Assembly: GCA_023427085.1 (NCBI GenBank)
Contig: JAEZBO010000083.1
Location: forward strand, 1 to 14,556
Origin: Pseudomonadota bacterium
Lineage (GTDB): Bacteria; Pseudomonadota; Gammaproteobacteria; Burkholderiales; Burkholderiaceae_B
Direction: 5' to 3'
Length of the DNA stretch: 14,556 nt
Shown: one piece after another, positions 7,244 to 13,643 of the stretch
How positions within the stretch are numbered: position 1 is the first letter of the stretch
Layout: each line of letters opens with the position of its first letter
Notes under the pieces: generated by a model
What the model saw: only the letters and a program-made list of their open reading frames with translations
Told to the model about the DNA's origin: nothing
The model's database searches: none
Program-made: the position numbers and the translations under genes

Positions 7244-7275
7244 AAGACGGGCGGGCCGCCCCGATACGGTATTCC

Positions 7276-7566
7276 ATGGCACAGCAAGTCAGGCAGATCA
7301 TCATTCACGGCGTCACCGAGGACGGCCACCGTTTCCGTCCCAGCGATTGGGCCGAACGGCTCGCCGGCGTGATGGCGCCTTTCCGGCCGCCCGGCGCGAT
7401 GGGCAACCATCTGACCTATTCTCCCTACGTCGTTCCCACGCTGCACGAGGGCGAGCGCTGCGTGCTGGTCGATGCGCGGCTGCGCGAACTCGAACCGCTG
7501 GCCTGGAAGTTCGTGCTCGATTTCGCCAAGGACAATCGCCTGAAGACCAGCGAGCGCGAGCTCTAG
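7276..7566 (+). CDS. DUF3579 family protein, function unknown
   Basis: Small protein of 96 aa, predicted soluble: no signal peptide or membrane segment is visible. It reads MAQQVRQIIIHGVTEDGHRF and continues with RPSDWAERLAGVMAPF, HLTYSPYVVP and VDARLRELEPLAWKFVLDFA, which I recognise as the DUF3579 family of betaproteobacteria. Members are often found next to argD, as here, but no activity is established to my knowledge. The start at 7276 is preferred over a much longer frame opening at 7138, which would overlap argD. No clear Shine-Dalgarno precedes it. A strong terminator follows 26 bases after the stop, so the gene is a single-gene unit divergent from argD. Confidence 0.88.
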   Translation: MAQQVRQIIIHGVTEDGHRFRPSDWAERLAGVMAPFRPPGAMGNHLTYSPYVVPTLHEGERCVLVDARLRELEPLAWKFVLDFAKDNRLKTSEREL

Positions 7567-7592
7567 TCCGGCGCCGCTGCCGCGGCCAGGCA

Positions 7593-7626
7593 AAAAAAAG
7601 CCCCGTCCTGCGACGGGGCTTTTTTC
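7593..7626. terminator. Bidirectional intrinsic terminator
   Basis: GCCCCGTC (7600-7607), loop CTGC, GACGGGGC (7612-7619), flanked by a run of As on the left and a run of six Ts on the right. It serves DUF3579 on the plus strand and the hydroxyacid dehydrogenase on the minus strand, whose stop is at 7641. Confidence 0.93.
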
Positions 7627-7640
7627 GTGGGGGCGGGCGT

Positions 7641-8594
7641 TCAGACCGGCGTGACGACCTTGCCGTTGGCGAAGAATTCACGCAGGTTGTCGAACACCAC
7701 GTCGGCCATGCTCTGGCGCGTCTCGAGCGTGGCGCTGCCCACGTGCGGCAGCAGCACAACGTTGTCGAACGTCTTGAGCGCGTCGGGCACCTTGGGTTCG
7801 AACTCGAACACGTCCAGGCCGGCGCCGCCGACCTTGCCATCGACCAGCGCCTGCACCAGCGCGGCCTCGTCGATGACCGGGCCGCGCGAGATGTTGACGA
7901 TCACCCCCTGGGGGCCGAGCGCCTCGATCACGTCCTTCGAGATCAGGTGGCGCGTCGACGGGCCGCCGACGGTGGCGATCACCAGGTAATCGCACCACTG
8001 CGCCAGCGAGGTCAGCGTGGCCTCGTAGCCGTAGTCGACGTCATCGCGCTGGCGGCGGTTGTGATAGCGCACTTCCATGTCGAAGCCCAGGCCGCGGCGG
8101 GCGATCGCCTCGCCGATGCGGCCCAGGCCGACGATGCCGAGTTTTTTGCCGCTGACGCGCGAGCCGAGCGGGAACAGGCCGTGGACCTGCCCCCACTTGT
8201 TGTCGCGCACGTAGCGGTCGCCCAGCGCGATGCGGCGCGAGGTGGCCAGCATCAGGCCCCAGGCCAGGTCGGCGACGCAGTCGGTCAGCACGTCGGGTGT
8301 GTTGCTGACCAGCAGATTGCGCTGGCGGGCCGCTTCGATGTCGATGGTCTCGTAGCCCACGCCCCAGCTGCAGATCGCTTCCAGGTCGGGCAGCGCATCC
8401 ATGATCTCGGCGGTGCAGCCCGAGGTGGCGGTGGTGACGATCGCCCGCACGCCTTTGCCTTCGCGGGCCAGGAAGGCGGCCTTGTCCTGTTCTTTCCAGA
8501 GTTCCAGCGGCGTGTAGTGGGCCTGCAGGCGTTCCTGGGCGGAAGGGGAGCCGGCCATCGGGCCGATCTGGAGTACGCGCGGTTTCGTTGTCAT
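7641..8594 (-). CDS. D-isomer 2-hydroxyacid dehydrogenase (glyoxylate/hydroxypyruvate or 2-ketogluconate reductase type)
   Basis: Cytoplasmic NAD(P)-linked oxidoreductase of 317 aa that reduces a 2-keto acid to the D-2-hydroxy acid. The Rossmann motif is GIVGLGRIG (Gly156, Gly158, Gly161). The catalytic set is complete: Arg237 in NISRGPVIDE, Glu266 in FEFEP and His284 in LLPHVGSAT. The strand after the nucleotide loop ends in YHNRRQR rather than an acidic residue, which in this family points to NADPH. The substrate is not fixed by sequence; glyoxylate, hydroxypyruvate and 2-ketogluconate are the best guesses. The gene stands alone: 46 bases upstream TAAAGT is a possible -10, and it ends at the terminator shared with DUF3579. 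Upstream bases 8595-8748 hold nothing else that I can recognise. Confidence 0.92.
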   Translation of the reverse strand: MTTKPRVLQIGPMAGSPSAQERLQAHYTPLELWKEQDKAAFLAREGKGVRAIVTTATSGCTAEIMDALPDLEAICSWGVGYETIDIEAARQRNLLVSNTPDVLTDCVADLAWGLMLATSRRIALGDRYVRDNKWGQVHGLFPLGSRVSGKKLGIVGLGRIGEAIARRGLGFDMEVRYHNRRQRDDVDYGYEATLTSLAQWCDYLVIATVGGPSTRHLISKDVIEALGPQGVIVNISRGPVIDEAALVQALVDGKVGGAGLDVFEFEPKVPDALKTFDNVVLLPHVGSATLETRQSMADVVFDNLREFFANGKVVTPV

Positions 8595-8748
8595 GGCGTG
8601 TGTCTGTCTCGCTCGGGTGGATGAAGCCCGTTACTTTAACTGAGACTGGACGAACCACGGGCTGGCAGTGCCGCGACGGGCGTTACGGGCTTGCGGCCTG
8701 CGCCGGGCAAGGGTCGCCGTGACGCCGTGCAGGACGGCCGGGCAAAGC

Positions 8749-8808
8749 AAAAAGCCCCGTTCAGGGGCTGTACTGGATGCCGCCCAAAGGCGGCACGGCA
8801 CGGGGCTT
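8749..8808 (-). terminator. Compound terminator downstream of rpsT
   Basis: Reading the minus strand, an outer stem AAGCCCCGT (8808-8800) with ACGGGGCTT (8760-8752) encloses a tight hairpin TGCCGCC-TTTG-GGCGGCA (8795-8778). A smaller alternative hairpin, AGCCCC-TGAAC-GGGGCT (8769-8753), competes for the same 3' arm. Both end in TTTTT. Either form would stop transcription after rpsT. Confidence 0.85.
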
Positions 8809-8832
8809 CTTGCGATCCGGCTGGCGCCGGAA

Positions 8833-9096
8833 TCAGGCCATTGCCTTGACGGCGGCGGCCAGGCGGCTCTTGTGGCGAGCGGCCTTGTTCTTGTGGATGA
8901 TGTTCTTGTCGGCCACGCGGTCGATGACGCTGGTGGCTTTCTGCAGCGTGTCGGTCGCGGTGGCCTTGTCGCCGGCCACGACGGCCGAACGCACGCGCTT
9001 GATGGCGGTGCGCAGCATCGAGCGCAGGCTGGAGTTGTGCTGGTTGCGCGCAACGGATTGACGGGCGCGCTTGCGTGCTTGAGCGGTATTGGCCAT
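8833..9096 (-). CDS. rpsT: 30S ribosomal protein S20
   Basis: Small basic ribosomal protein of 87 aa, the standard length. It binds 16S rRNA in the small subunit. MANTAQARKRARQSVARNQH and the later IHKNKAARHKSRLAAAVKA are the family signatures, with the Lys/Arg- and Ala-rich helical composition expected of S20. It starts with ATG, unlike the UUG start of E. coli rpsT that takes part in its feedback control, and it has no strong Shine-Dalgarno. The predicted leader of about 144 nt leaves room for autoregulation. It lies on the same strand as murJ, downstream of it, but has its own promoter and terminator. Confidence 0.98.
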   Translation of the reverse strand: MANTAQARKRARQSVARNQHNSSLRSMLRTAIKRVRSAVVAGDKATATDTLQKATSVIDRVADKNIIHKNKAARHKSRLAAAVKAMA

Positions 9097-9128
9097 GTGT
9101 GTCTGGTTCTATCGAGTCGGGCGCTTTG

Positions 9129-9158
9129 CCTGTTGCCCAGGGCGAAAAGCCGGGCAGG
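9129..9158 (-). promoter_or_regulatory. Stem-loop in the rpsT mRNA leader
   Basis: In the transcript CCT-GCCC-GGC pairs with GCC-GGGC-AGG around a TTTTC loop, with CT and AAC bulges on the 3' side, giving about ten pairs. It ends 33 bases before the rpsT ATG. A bulged stem near the start of a ribosomal protein message is the kind of place S20 might bind to repress itself. That role is an inference. Confidence 0.35.
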
Positions 9159-9246
9159 TGGCGGGCGCTGTCATGAATGACGATTCTGGGGTAATCCTGC
9201 GGGGCCGCGCAGAAATATCGCTGCGTCCAGCCCAACAAAGCATTCG

Positions 9247-9274
9247 ATTATAGCAATTTTGCCTGCCAGAGCAA
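9247..9274 (-). promoter_or_regulatory. Strong rpsT promoter
   Basis: A perfect TATAAT (9252-9247) is preceded by TGC (9255-9253), an extended -10. TTGCTC (9274-9269) is a modest -35 at 16-bp spacing. It is the best consensus promoter in the window, as suits a ribosomal protein gene, and predicts a transcription start near 9240. Confidence 0.82.
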
Positions 9275-9317
9275 GGAGCTTGTCGGCGCCGCCTGCAGTA
9301 AAACCACAGACGCCGGC

Positions 9318-10874
9318 TCAGCGCGGCCGCCGCCGCAGGTGCGCCGGGCGCATGCCCAGGGCCAGCAGCACGCCAAAATAAGCCAGTCCGCCGCCCGCCA
9401 CGACGCCGCCCAGCGTCGCCACGCGCAGCATCGGAGTGGCCTGCAGCGCGATCCAGTCGATCCGCTGGCCGCTCCACAGCAGCCAGGCGGCCAGCGCCGC
9501 CAGTGCCGGCAGCGCGCGCAGGCTGAACGCCAGCCAGCCGGCGCCGGGGCGATAGGTGCCACGCCGCAGCAGCCCCCACAGCAGCGCGGCGGCATTCAGG
9601 CAGGCACCCAGGCCGATCGCCAGCGCCAGGCCGGCATGCTGCAGCAGCGGCACCAGCGCCAGGTTCATCAGCTGCGTGGCCACCAGCACGACGATGGCGA
9701 TGCGCACCGGCGTGCGCAGGTCCTGCTGGGCGTAGAAGCCGGGCGCCAGGATCTTCACCGCCAGCAGGCCGATCAGGCCGACCGAATACGACACCACCGC
9801 CAGCTGGGTCTGCGCGACGTCGGTGGCGCTGAACTGGCCGTAATGGAACAGCGTGGCCACCAGGCCGTCGGCGGTCAGCGCCAGGCCGACCGCGGCCGGC
9901 AGGCCCAGCAGCAGCGTCAGTTTCAGGCCCCAGTCGAGCAGCGCGCTGTAGTCGTCGTGCGCGCCCTGCGCATGGGCCTGCGACAGGCTGGGCAACAGCA
10001 CCGTGCCCAGCGCCACGCCCAGCAGCGCGGTCGGAAACTCCATCAGCCGGTCGGCGAACGACAGCCACGAGACGCTGCCCGGGGTCAGCCATGAGGCGAT
10101 ATTGGTATTGATCAGCAGCGATAGTTGGGCGACCGAGACGCCCAGCGTGGCCGGCGCCATCTGGCGCACGATGCGCTGCACGGTCGGGTCGCGCCAGGCC
10201 TGCGCGATCCGGATCGACGGGCGCGGGGCCAGCCCCAGGCGCCGCAACGCCCACCACTGCATGGCCAGTTGCGCCAGGCCGCCCGCCATCACGCCATAGG
10301 CCAGCGCGTGGATGGGTTCTTGCAGGCGCGGCGCCAGCCAGATCGCGGCGGCGATCATCGTCAGGTTCAGCAGCACCGGCGTGAAGGCCGGCACCGCGAA
10401 CTTGCGCCAGGTGTTGAGCACGCCCGACGCGAAGGCCACCAGCGACATGAACAGGATGTACGGGAACATGATCCGCGTCATCGTCACGGCCGCTTCGAAA
10501 TCGCGGGCGCGGCCGGCGTCGCGCAGGCCGGTCGCCATCAGGCTGACGATCCATGGCGCGGCCAGGATGCCCGCCAGCGTGATGGCCATCAGCACGAAGG
10601 TCAGCACGCGGGCGACCCGGTCGAGCAGTTCGCGCACCTGCTCTTCGTCCGACTGCGCGCGCGCGGCGCCCAGGATCGGCACGAAGGCCTGGGCAAAGGC
10701 GCCTTCGGCGAACAGCCGGCGCAGCAGGTTGGGGATGCGGAACGCGACCCAGAATGCGTCGGTCAGCGGGCCGGCGCCGAAGGCGCGCGCGATCAGCACG
10801 TCGCGCACCAGTCCGGTGATGCGCGACAGCAGCGTGAAGCTGCTGACCAGCCCGGCCGAACGCAGCAGGCTCAT
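9318..10874 (-). CDS. murJ: MurJ, lipid II flippase
   Basis: Polytopic inner-membrane protein of the MATE/MOP fold that moves lipid II to the periplasmic face for peptidoglycan synthesis (also called MviN). It is 518 aa, close to E. coli MurJ, with many hydrophobic segments. The diagnostic start, with SRITGLVRDVLIARAFGAG and TDAFWVAFRIPNLLRRLFAE, is intact. Arg18, Arg24, Asp39 and Arg52 sit at the same positions as residues essential in E. coli. Arg276 in ADRLMEFP corresponds to E. coli Arg270. Its ATG overlaps the stop codon of the upstream dehydrogenase (ATGA), which points to coupled translation. No clear U-rich terminator follows; rpsT begins its own transcript downstream. Confidence 0.97.
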   Translation of the reverse strand: MSLLRSAGLVSSFTLLSRITGLVRDVLIARAFGAGPLTDAFWVAFRIPNLLRRLFAEGAFAQAFVPILGAARAQSDEEQVRELLDRVARVLTFVLMAITLAGILAAPWIVSLMATGLRDAGRARDFEAAVTMTRIMFPYILFMSLVAFASGVLNTWRKFAVPAFTPVLLNLTMIAAAIWLAPRLQEPIHALAYGVMAGGLAQLAMQWWALRRLGLAPRPSIRIAQAWRDPTVQRIVRQMAPATLGVSVAQLSLLINTNIASWLTPGSVSWLSFADRLMEFPTALLGVALGTVLLPSLSQAHAQGAHDDYSALLDWGLKLTLLLGLPAAVGLALTADGLVATLFHYGQFSATDVAQTQLAVVSYSVGLIGLLAVKILAPGFYAQQDLRTPVRIAIVVLVATQLMNLALVPLLQHAGLALAIGLGACLNAAALLWGLLRRGTYRPGAGWLAFSLRALPALAALAAWLLWSGQRIDWIALQATPMLRVATLGGVVAGGGLAYFGVLLALGMRPAHLRRRPR

Positions 10875-11629
10875 TTGGGCGGCATGCGGATGGCGCCGTC
10901 GAGCCGGATGGTCTCGCCGTTGATCATCTCGTTGTCGATGATGCTGAACACCAGTTTGGCGTAGTCGTCCGGGCGGCCCAGCCGCGACGGGAACGGAATG
11001 CTGGCGGCCAGCGAGTCCTGCACCTCTTGCGGCATGCCGAACACCATCGGCGTGCCGAAGATGCCGGGTGCGATCGTGACGCAGCGGATGCCGCTGCGCG
11101 CCAGGTCGCGTGCCACCGGCAGCGTCATGCCGGCCACGCCGGCCTTCGAGGCGGCGTAGGCGGCCTGGCCGATCTGGCCGTCGAAGGCGGCCACCGACGC
11201 GGTGTTGATGATCACGCCGCGTTCGCCGGTGGGCTCGGGCGTATTGGACGACATCGCCGCGGCGGCCAGCCGCAACATGTTGAAGGTGCCGATCAGGTTG
11301 ATGCCGACCACCTTCTGGAACAGTGCCAGGTCATGGGCGCCGTCCTTGCCGACGGTCTTGGCGGCCGGTGCGACGCCGGCGCAATTGACCAGTCCGAACA
11401 CCGGGCCGAGCGCCTGCGCGGTCTCGACCACCTTGCGCGCATCGGCTTCCTGCGTCACGTCGCAGTGCACGTATTGCTGGTCCAGCTCCTGCGCCAGCGC
11501 CTGGCCGGCGCTGTCCTGCACGTCGGCCAGCACGACCCGCGCGCCATGCTCGACCAGCATGCGCACGGTGCCGGCGCCCAATCCCGACGCGGCGCCGGTG
11601 ACGATGAATACCTTGTTGCGAAGTTCCAT
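10871..11629 (-). CDS. Short-chain dehydrogenase, 3-hydroxyacyl-CoA dehydrogenase type 2 (HSD10-like)
   Basis: Cytoplasmic NAD-dependent SDR of 252 aa. The NAD motif TGAASGLG (11-18), Asp36 in VVLADV (NAD rather than NADP preference), NCAG (82-85) and the catalytic Asn111, Ser145, Tyr158 and Lys162 are all present. GQAAYAASKAGVAGMTLPVA and GETIRLDGAIRM read like mitochondrial HSD10 (HSD17B10). That makes oxidation of a short or branched 3-hydroxyacyl-CoA the most likely reaction. The start at 11629 is preferred over a longer open frame (to 11689) because MELRNKVFIVTGAASG is the family start and AGGAA lies six bases before it. Its stop overlaps the murJ start by four bases. The pairing with a cell-wall gene is unexplained. 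Confidence 0.93.
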   Translation of the reverse strand: MELRNKVFIVTGAASGLGAGTVRMLVEHGARVVLADVQDSAGQALAQELDQQYVHCDVTQEADARKVVETAQALGPVFGLVNCAGVAPAAKTVGKDGAHDLALFQKVVGINLIGTFNMLRLAAAAMSSNTPEPTGERGVIINTASVAAFDGQIGQAAYAASKAGVAGMTLPVARDLARSGIRCVTIAPGIFGTPMVFGMPQEVQDSLAASIPFPSRLGRPDDYAKLVFSIIDNEMINGETIRLDGAIRMPPK

Positions 11630-11697
11630 GTTGATTCCTGGGCTCGAGGCGCCGCTCCGGTCGGTCCGGCCACGGCAAGGTGAAAACACACGAGAGG

Positions 11698-11715
11698 CGC
11701 GGCCCGCGGGCCGCG
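11698..11715. repeat. 18-bp perfect palindrome upstream of the dehydrogenase gene
   Basis: CGCGGCCCGCGGGCCGCG equals its own reverse complement, with no unpaired centre. It lies 69 bases before the dehydrogenase ATG and 40 bases from the adk terminator. It could be an operator, part of a terminator region, or a chance product of high GC. Confidence 0.4.
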
Positions 11716-11754
11716 GCGCTCACGCCGGCACGGCCCGCGCCTGCCGGCCATACG

Positions 11755-11784
11755 GCAAAAGACCGGCGCGGGCCGGTCTTTTGC
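11755..11784 (-). terminator. adk terminator
   Basis: A perfect 13-bp inverted repeat, GCAAAAGACCGGC with GCCGGTCTTTTGC, around a 4-base loop. It lies 39 bases after the adk stop. The T-run lies within the arm, so on either strand the stem ends in TTTTGC. It separates adk from the dehydrogenase-murJ unit. Confidence 0.85.
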
Positions 11785-11823
11785 AGCGCTGCTGGCCATC
11801 ATGCGGCGGCCAGGGCGGCAGCG

Positions 11824-12477
11824 TCAGGGCTTGAGCGCCTCGAACAGGCGCGACTGGATCTGGTCGACCGAACCGACACCGGAGATCTTGCGATAGCGCG
11901 GCGCCTGGGCATCGGCCTGGGCCCAGCTCGAATAGTAGTCGACCAGCGGACGGGTCTGGTCGCGATAGACCGACAGGCGATGACGCACGGTTTCCTCGCG
12001 GTCGTCGTCGCGCTGCACCAGCGCTTCGCCGGTCGCGTCGTCCAGGCCTTCCTGCTTGGGCGGATTGAAGCGCACGTGGTAGGTGCGGCCGCTGGCCGGA
12101 TGGACGCGGCGTCCGCTCATGCGTTCGATGATGTCTGCTTCGGGCACTTCGATCTCGACCACGTAGTCCAGGCCGATGCCGGCGTCCTTGAGCGCGTCGG
12201 CCTGCGGCAGCGTGCGCGGGAAACCGTCGAAGAGGTAGCCGTTCTGGCAATCGGGCTGCTGCAGGCGATCGCGCACCAGGCCGATGATCAGGTCGTCGGA
12301 GACCAGGCCGCCCGCGTCCATGACTTGCTTGGCCTGCAGTCCCAGCGGGGTGCCGGCCTTGACCGCCGCGCGCAGCATGTCGCCCGTCGAGATCTGGGGA
12401 ATACCGAAGTGCCGGGTGACAAACGCCGCTTGAGTGCCTTTGCCGGCGCCAGGGGGCCCGAGCAGAATGAGACGCAT
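11824..12477 (-). CDS. adk: Adenylate kinase
   Basis: Interconverts ATP plus AMP with two ADP in the cytoplasm; essential for adenine nucleotide balance. The protein is 217 aa, the long bacterial form. P-loop GPPGAGKGT (7-15), the AMP-binding STGDMLR, YLFDGFPRT and the LID region with GRRVHPASGRTYHVRFNPPK are visible. The LID has no four-cysteine zinc site, so it is the non-zinc type. The start at 12477 has AGGAG (12487-12483) six bases before the ATG. It follows kdsB on the same strand after a 145-bp gap that carries a candidate promoter, so it may be expressed both from the lpxK-side operon and on its own. Confidence 0.98.
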   Translation of the reverse strand: MRLILLGPPGAGKGTQAAFVTRHFGIPQISTGDMLRAAVKAGTPLGLQAKQVMDAGGLVSDDLIIGLVRDRLQQPDCQNGYLFDGFPRTLPQADALKDAGIGLDYVVEIEVPEADIIERMSGRRVHPASGRTYHVRFNPPKQEGLDDATGEALVQRDDDREETVRHRLSVYRDQTRPLVDYYSSWAQADAQAPRYRKISGVGSVDQIQSRLFEALKP

Positions 12478-12524
12478 GAGTGCTCCTGTACTGTGAAGAT
12501 CTGTTCTTTTAGGTTCGGGGGGCG

Positions 12525-12530
12525 ATTATG
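12525..12530 (-). promoter_or_regulatory. Candidate adk promoter -10
   Basis: CATAAT on the minus strand, five of six matches to TATAAT, about 48 bases before the adk ATG. No good -35 is visible at the usual spacing. The box is part of the duplicated 16-bp element described at 12526-12638. Confidence 0.4.
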
Positions 12531-12638
12531 CCGCATTTGCGGTCCGTGACCGCTCGCCCGCCCATGTCTGGCCTCCGGCTGGCGAACTGCGCATCCCGCG
12601 CCGCCCGCCGAGCGAGCCATTCTTATACCGCATTTGCG
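12526..12638 (-). repeat. Duplicated 16-bp element bracketing the kdsB-adk gap
   Basis: Minus-strand CGCAAATGCGGCATAA (12541-12526) and CGCAAATGCGGTATAA (12638-12623) differ at one base and are 97 bp apart. The upstream copy encodes the last residues of KdsB (AYANAV) and its TAA stop. The downstream copy lies in the adk leader. Each contains the near-palindrome CGCAAATGCG and ends in a -10-like CATAAT or TATAAG. Confidence 0.65.
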
Positions 12639-13387
12639 TAGGCGGCACGCACGCGTTCGAGGTCGGCCGGCGTGTCGACCCCGGCCGCGGGCGGCTGGTC
12701 GGCGCGATGCACGACGATGATGTGGCCATGCTCGAGCGCCCGCAGCTGCTCGAGCGACTCGAATCGTTCGAGCTGGCCCTGCGGCAGACCGGGGTACTGA
12801 CGCAGGAAACCGGCGCGGTAGGCGTACAGGCCGATATGGTGCAGTGCCGGCAGCCCGGGGGCGAGGCGCTGCTGGCCGTCGGCCAGCGCGTCGCGGGCCC
12901 ACGGAATCGGCGCGCGCGAAAAATACAGCGCGCGGCCGTCGGCGCCGCAGACGACCTTGACGACGTTGGGATTGAACAGCGCGGCCGGATCGCTCAGCGG
13001 GCAGGCGCAGGTCGAGATCGCGGCCTCGGGGTGGCGCGCCAGCAGGTCGGCGACGGCGTCGATCAGCACGGGCTCGATCTGCGGTTCGTCGCCCTGCACG
13101 TTGACGACGATTTCGTCGTCGGGCAGGCCCAGTTGCGCGACCGCCTCGGCCAGCCGGTCGGTGCCGGTAGGGTGGTCGCCGCGGGTCAGCAGCGCGGTGT
13201 AGCCGTGTTCGCGCACCGCGTCGGCGATGCGCGCGGTGTCGGTGGCGATGACCAGCCGGGTCGCACCCGAGGCGCGGGCGCGTTCGGCGACCCGCACCAC
13301 CATGGGCTTGCCGGCGATGTCGGCCAGCGGCTTGTCGGGCAGGCGCGTGGACGCGGCCCGCGCGGGGATGACGACGGTGAAGGCCAT
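12623..13387 (-). CDS. kdsB: 3-deoxy-manno-octulosonate cytidylyltransferase (CMP-Kdo synthetase)
   Basis: Activates Kdo with CTP to give CMP-Kdo for the inner core of lipopolysaccharide, in the cytoplasm. The protein is 254 aa, the normal length. The nucleotide-binding start IPARAASTRLPDKPLADIAG, TDTARIADAV, NVQGDEPQIE and HHIGLYAYRAGFL are the family hallmarks. The ATG at 13387 is only four bases after the stop of the Trm112-like gene, so the two are surely one transcript. lpxK, another lipopolysaccharide gene, is just upstream. The stop codon falls inside the upstream copy of a duplicated 16-bp element. Confidence 0.97.
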   Translation of the reverse strand: MAFTVVIPARAASTRLPDKPLADIAGKPMVVRVAERARASGATRLVIATDTARIADAVREHGYTALLTRGDHPTGTDRLAEAVAQLGLPDDEIVVNVQGDEPQIEPVLIDAVADLLARHPEAAISTCACPLSDPAALFNPNVVKVVCGADGRALYFSRAPIPWARDALADGQQRLAPGLPALHHIGLYAYRAGFLRQYPGLPQGQLERFESLEQLRALEHGHIIVVHRADQPPAAGVDTPADLERVRAAYANAV

Positions 13388-13391
13388 GCGC

Positions 13392-13583
13392 TCAGGCGGC
13401 CGCGGGCGGCTCGGGCTGCGCCGCGAGCGGGCGGGCCTGGTTCTCGAGCAGGATCGGGATGCCGTCGCGGATCGGATAGGCCAGCCGGTCGGCGTGGCAG
13501 ATCAGCTCGGCATGAGCGCGATCGTGTTGCATGCGCCCCTTGCAGAGCGGGCAGACGAGGATGTCGAGCAGGCGGGATTCCAT
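13392..13583 (-). CDS. Trm112/YcaR-like small protein (UPF0434)
   Basis: Protein of 63 aa. MESRLLDILVCPLCKGRMQH and YPIRDGIPILLENQAR match E. coli YcaR and the Trm112 family. Two cysteines in CPLC (11 and 14) and a third in LICHAD are kept, but the fourth zinc-type cysteine is missing, as also in YcaR. Eukaryotic and archaeal Trm112 activates methyltransferases; the bacterial role is not settled. It lies between lpxK and kdsB, its common place in proteobacteria. No Shine-Dalgarno precedes the ATG, and a CTAGAAT box lies six bases upstream. The C-terminus is an Ala/Pro tail. Confidence 0.93.
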   Translation of the reverse strand: MESRLLDILVCPLCKGRMQHDRAHAELICHADRLAYPIRDGIPILLENQARPLAAQPEPPAAA

Positions 13584-13589
13584 AGCCGG

Positions 13590-13595
13590 ATTCTA
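13590..13595 (-). promoter_or_regulatory. Predicted -10 of a leaderless promoter before the Trm112-like gene
   Basis: TAGAAT (13595-13590, minus strand) is followed by six bases and the ATG at 13583, the same layout as before the response regulator gene. The -35 region is GC-rich and unconvincing. It would drive Trm112-kdsB-adk apart from lpxK. Confidence 0.45.
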
Positions 13596-13643
13596 GAACA
13601 ATTTGCTGGCGCGCCGGCGCATCGCGCAGCCAGCTTGGCCGAA

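Noticed and set aside
7138..7275. 46-codon extension of the DUF3579 protein
   Set aside because: It would overlap the argD start and the divergent promoter region, and does not resemble the family N-terminus.
7347..8624. Plus-strand open frame of 425 codons across DUF3579 and opposite the hydroxyacid dehydrogenase
   Set aside because: Antisense shadow. It runs through a strong terminator and has no recognisable domain.
9109..10554. Minus-strand open frame of 481 codons overlapping murJ
   Set aside because: It is an out-of-frame reading of murJ with Arg/Ala/Gly/Pro-rich translation, and continues through the rpsT promoter.
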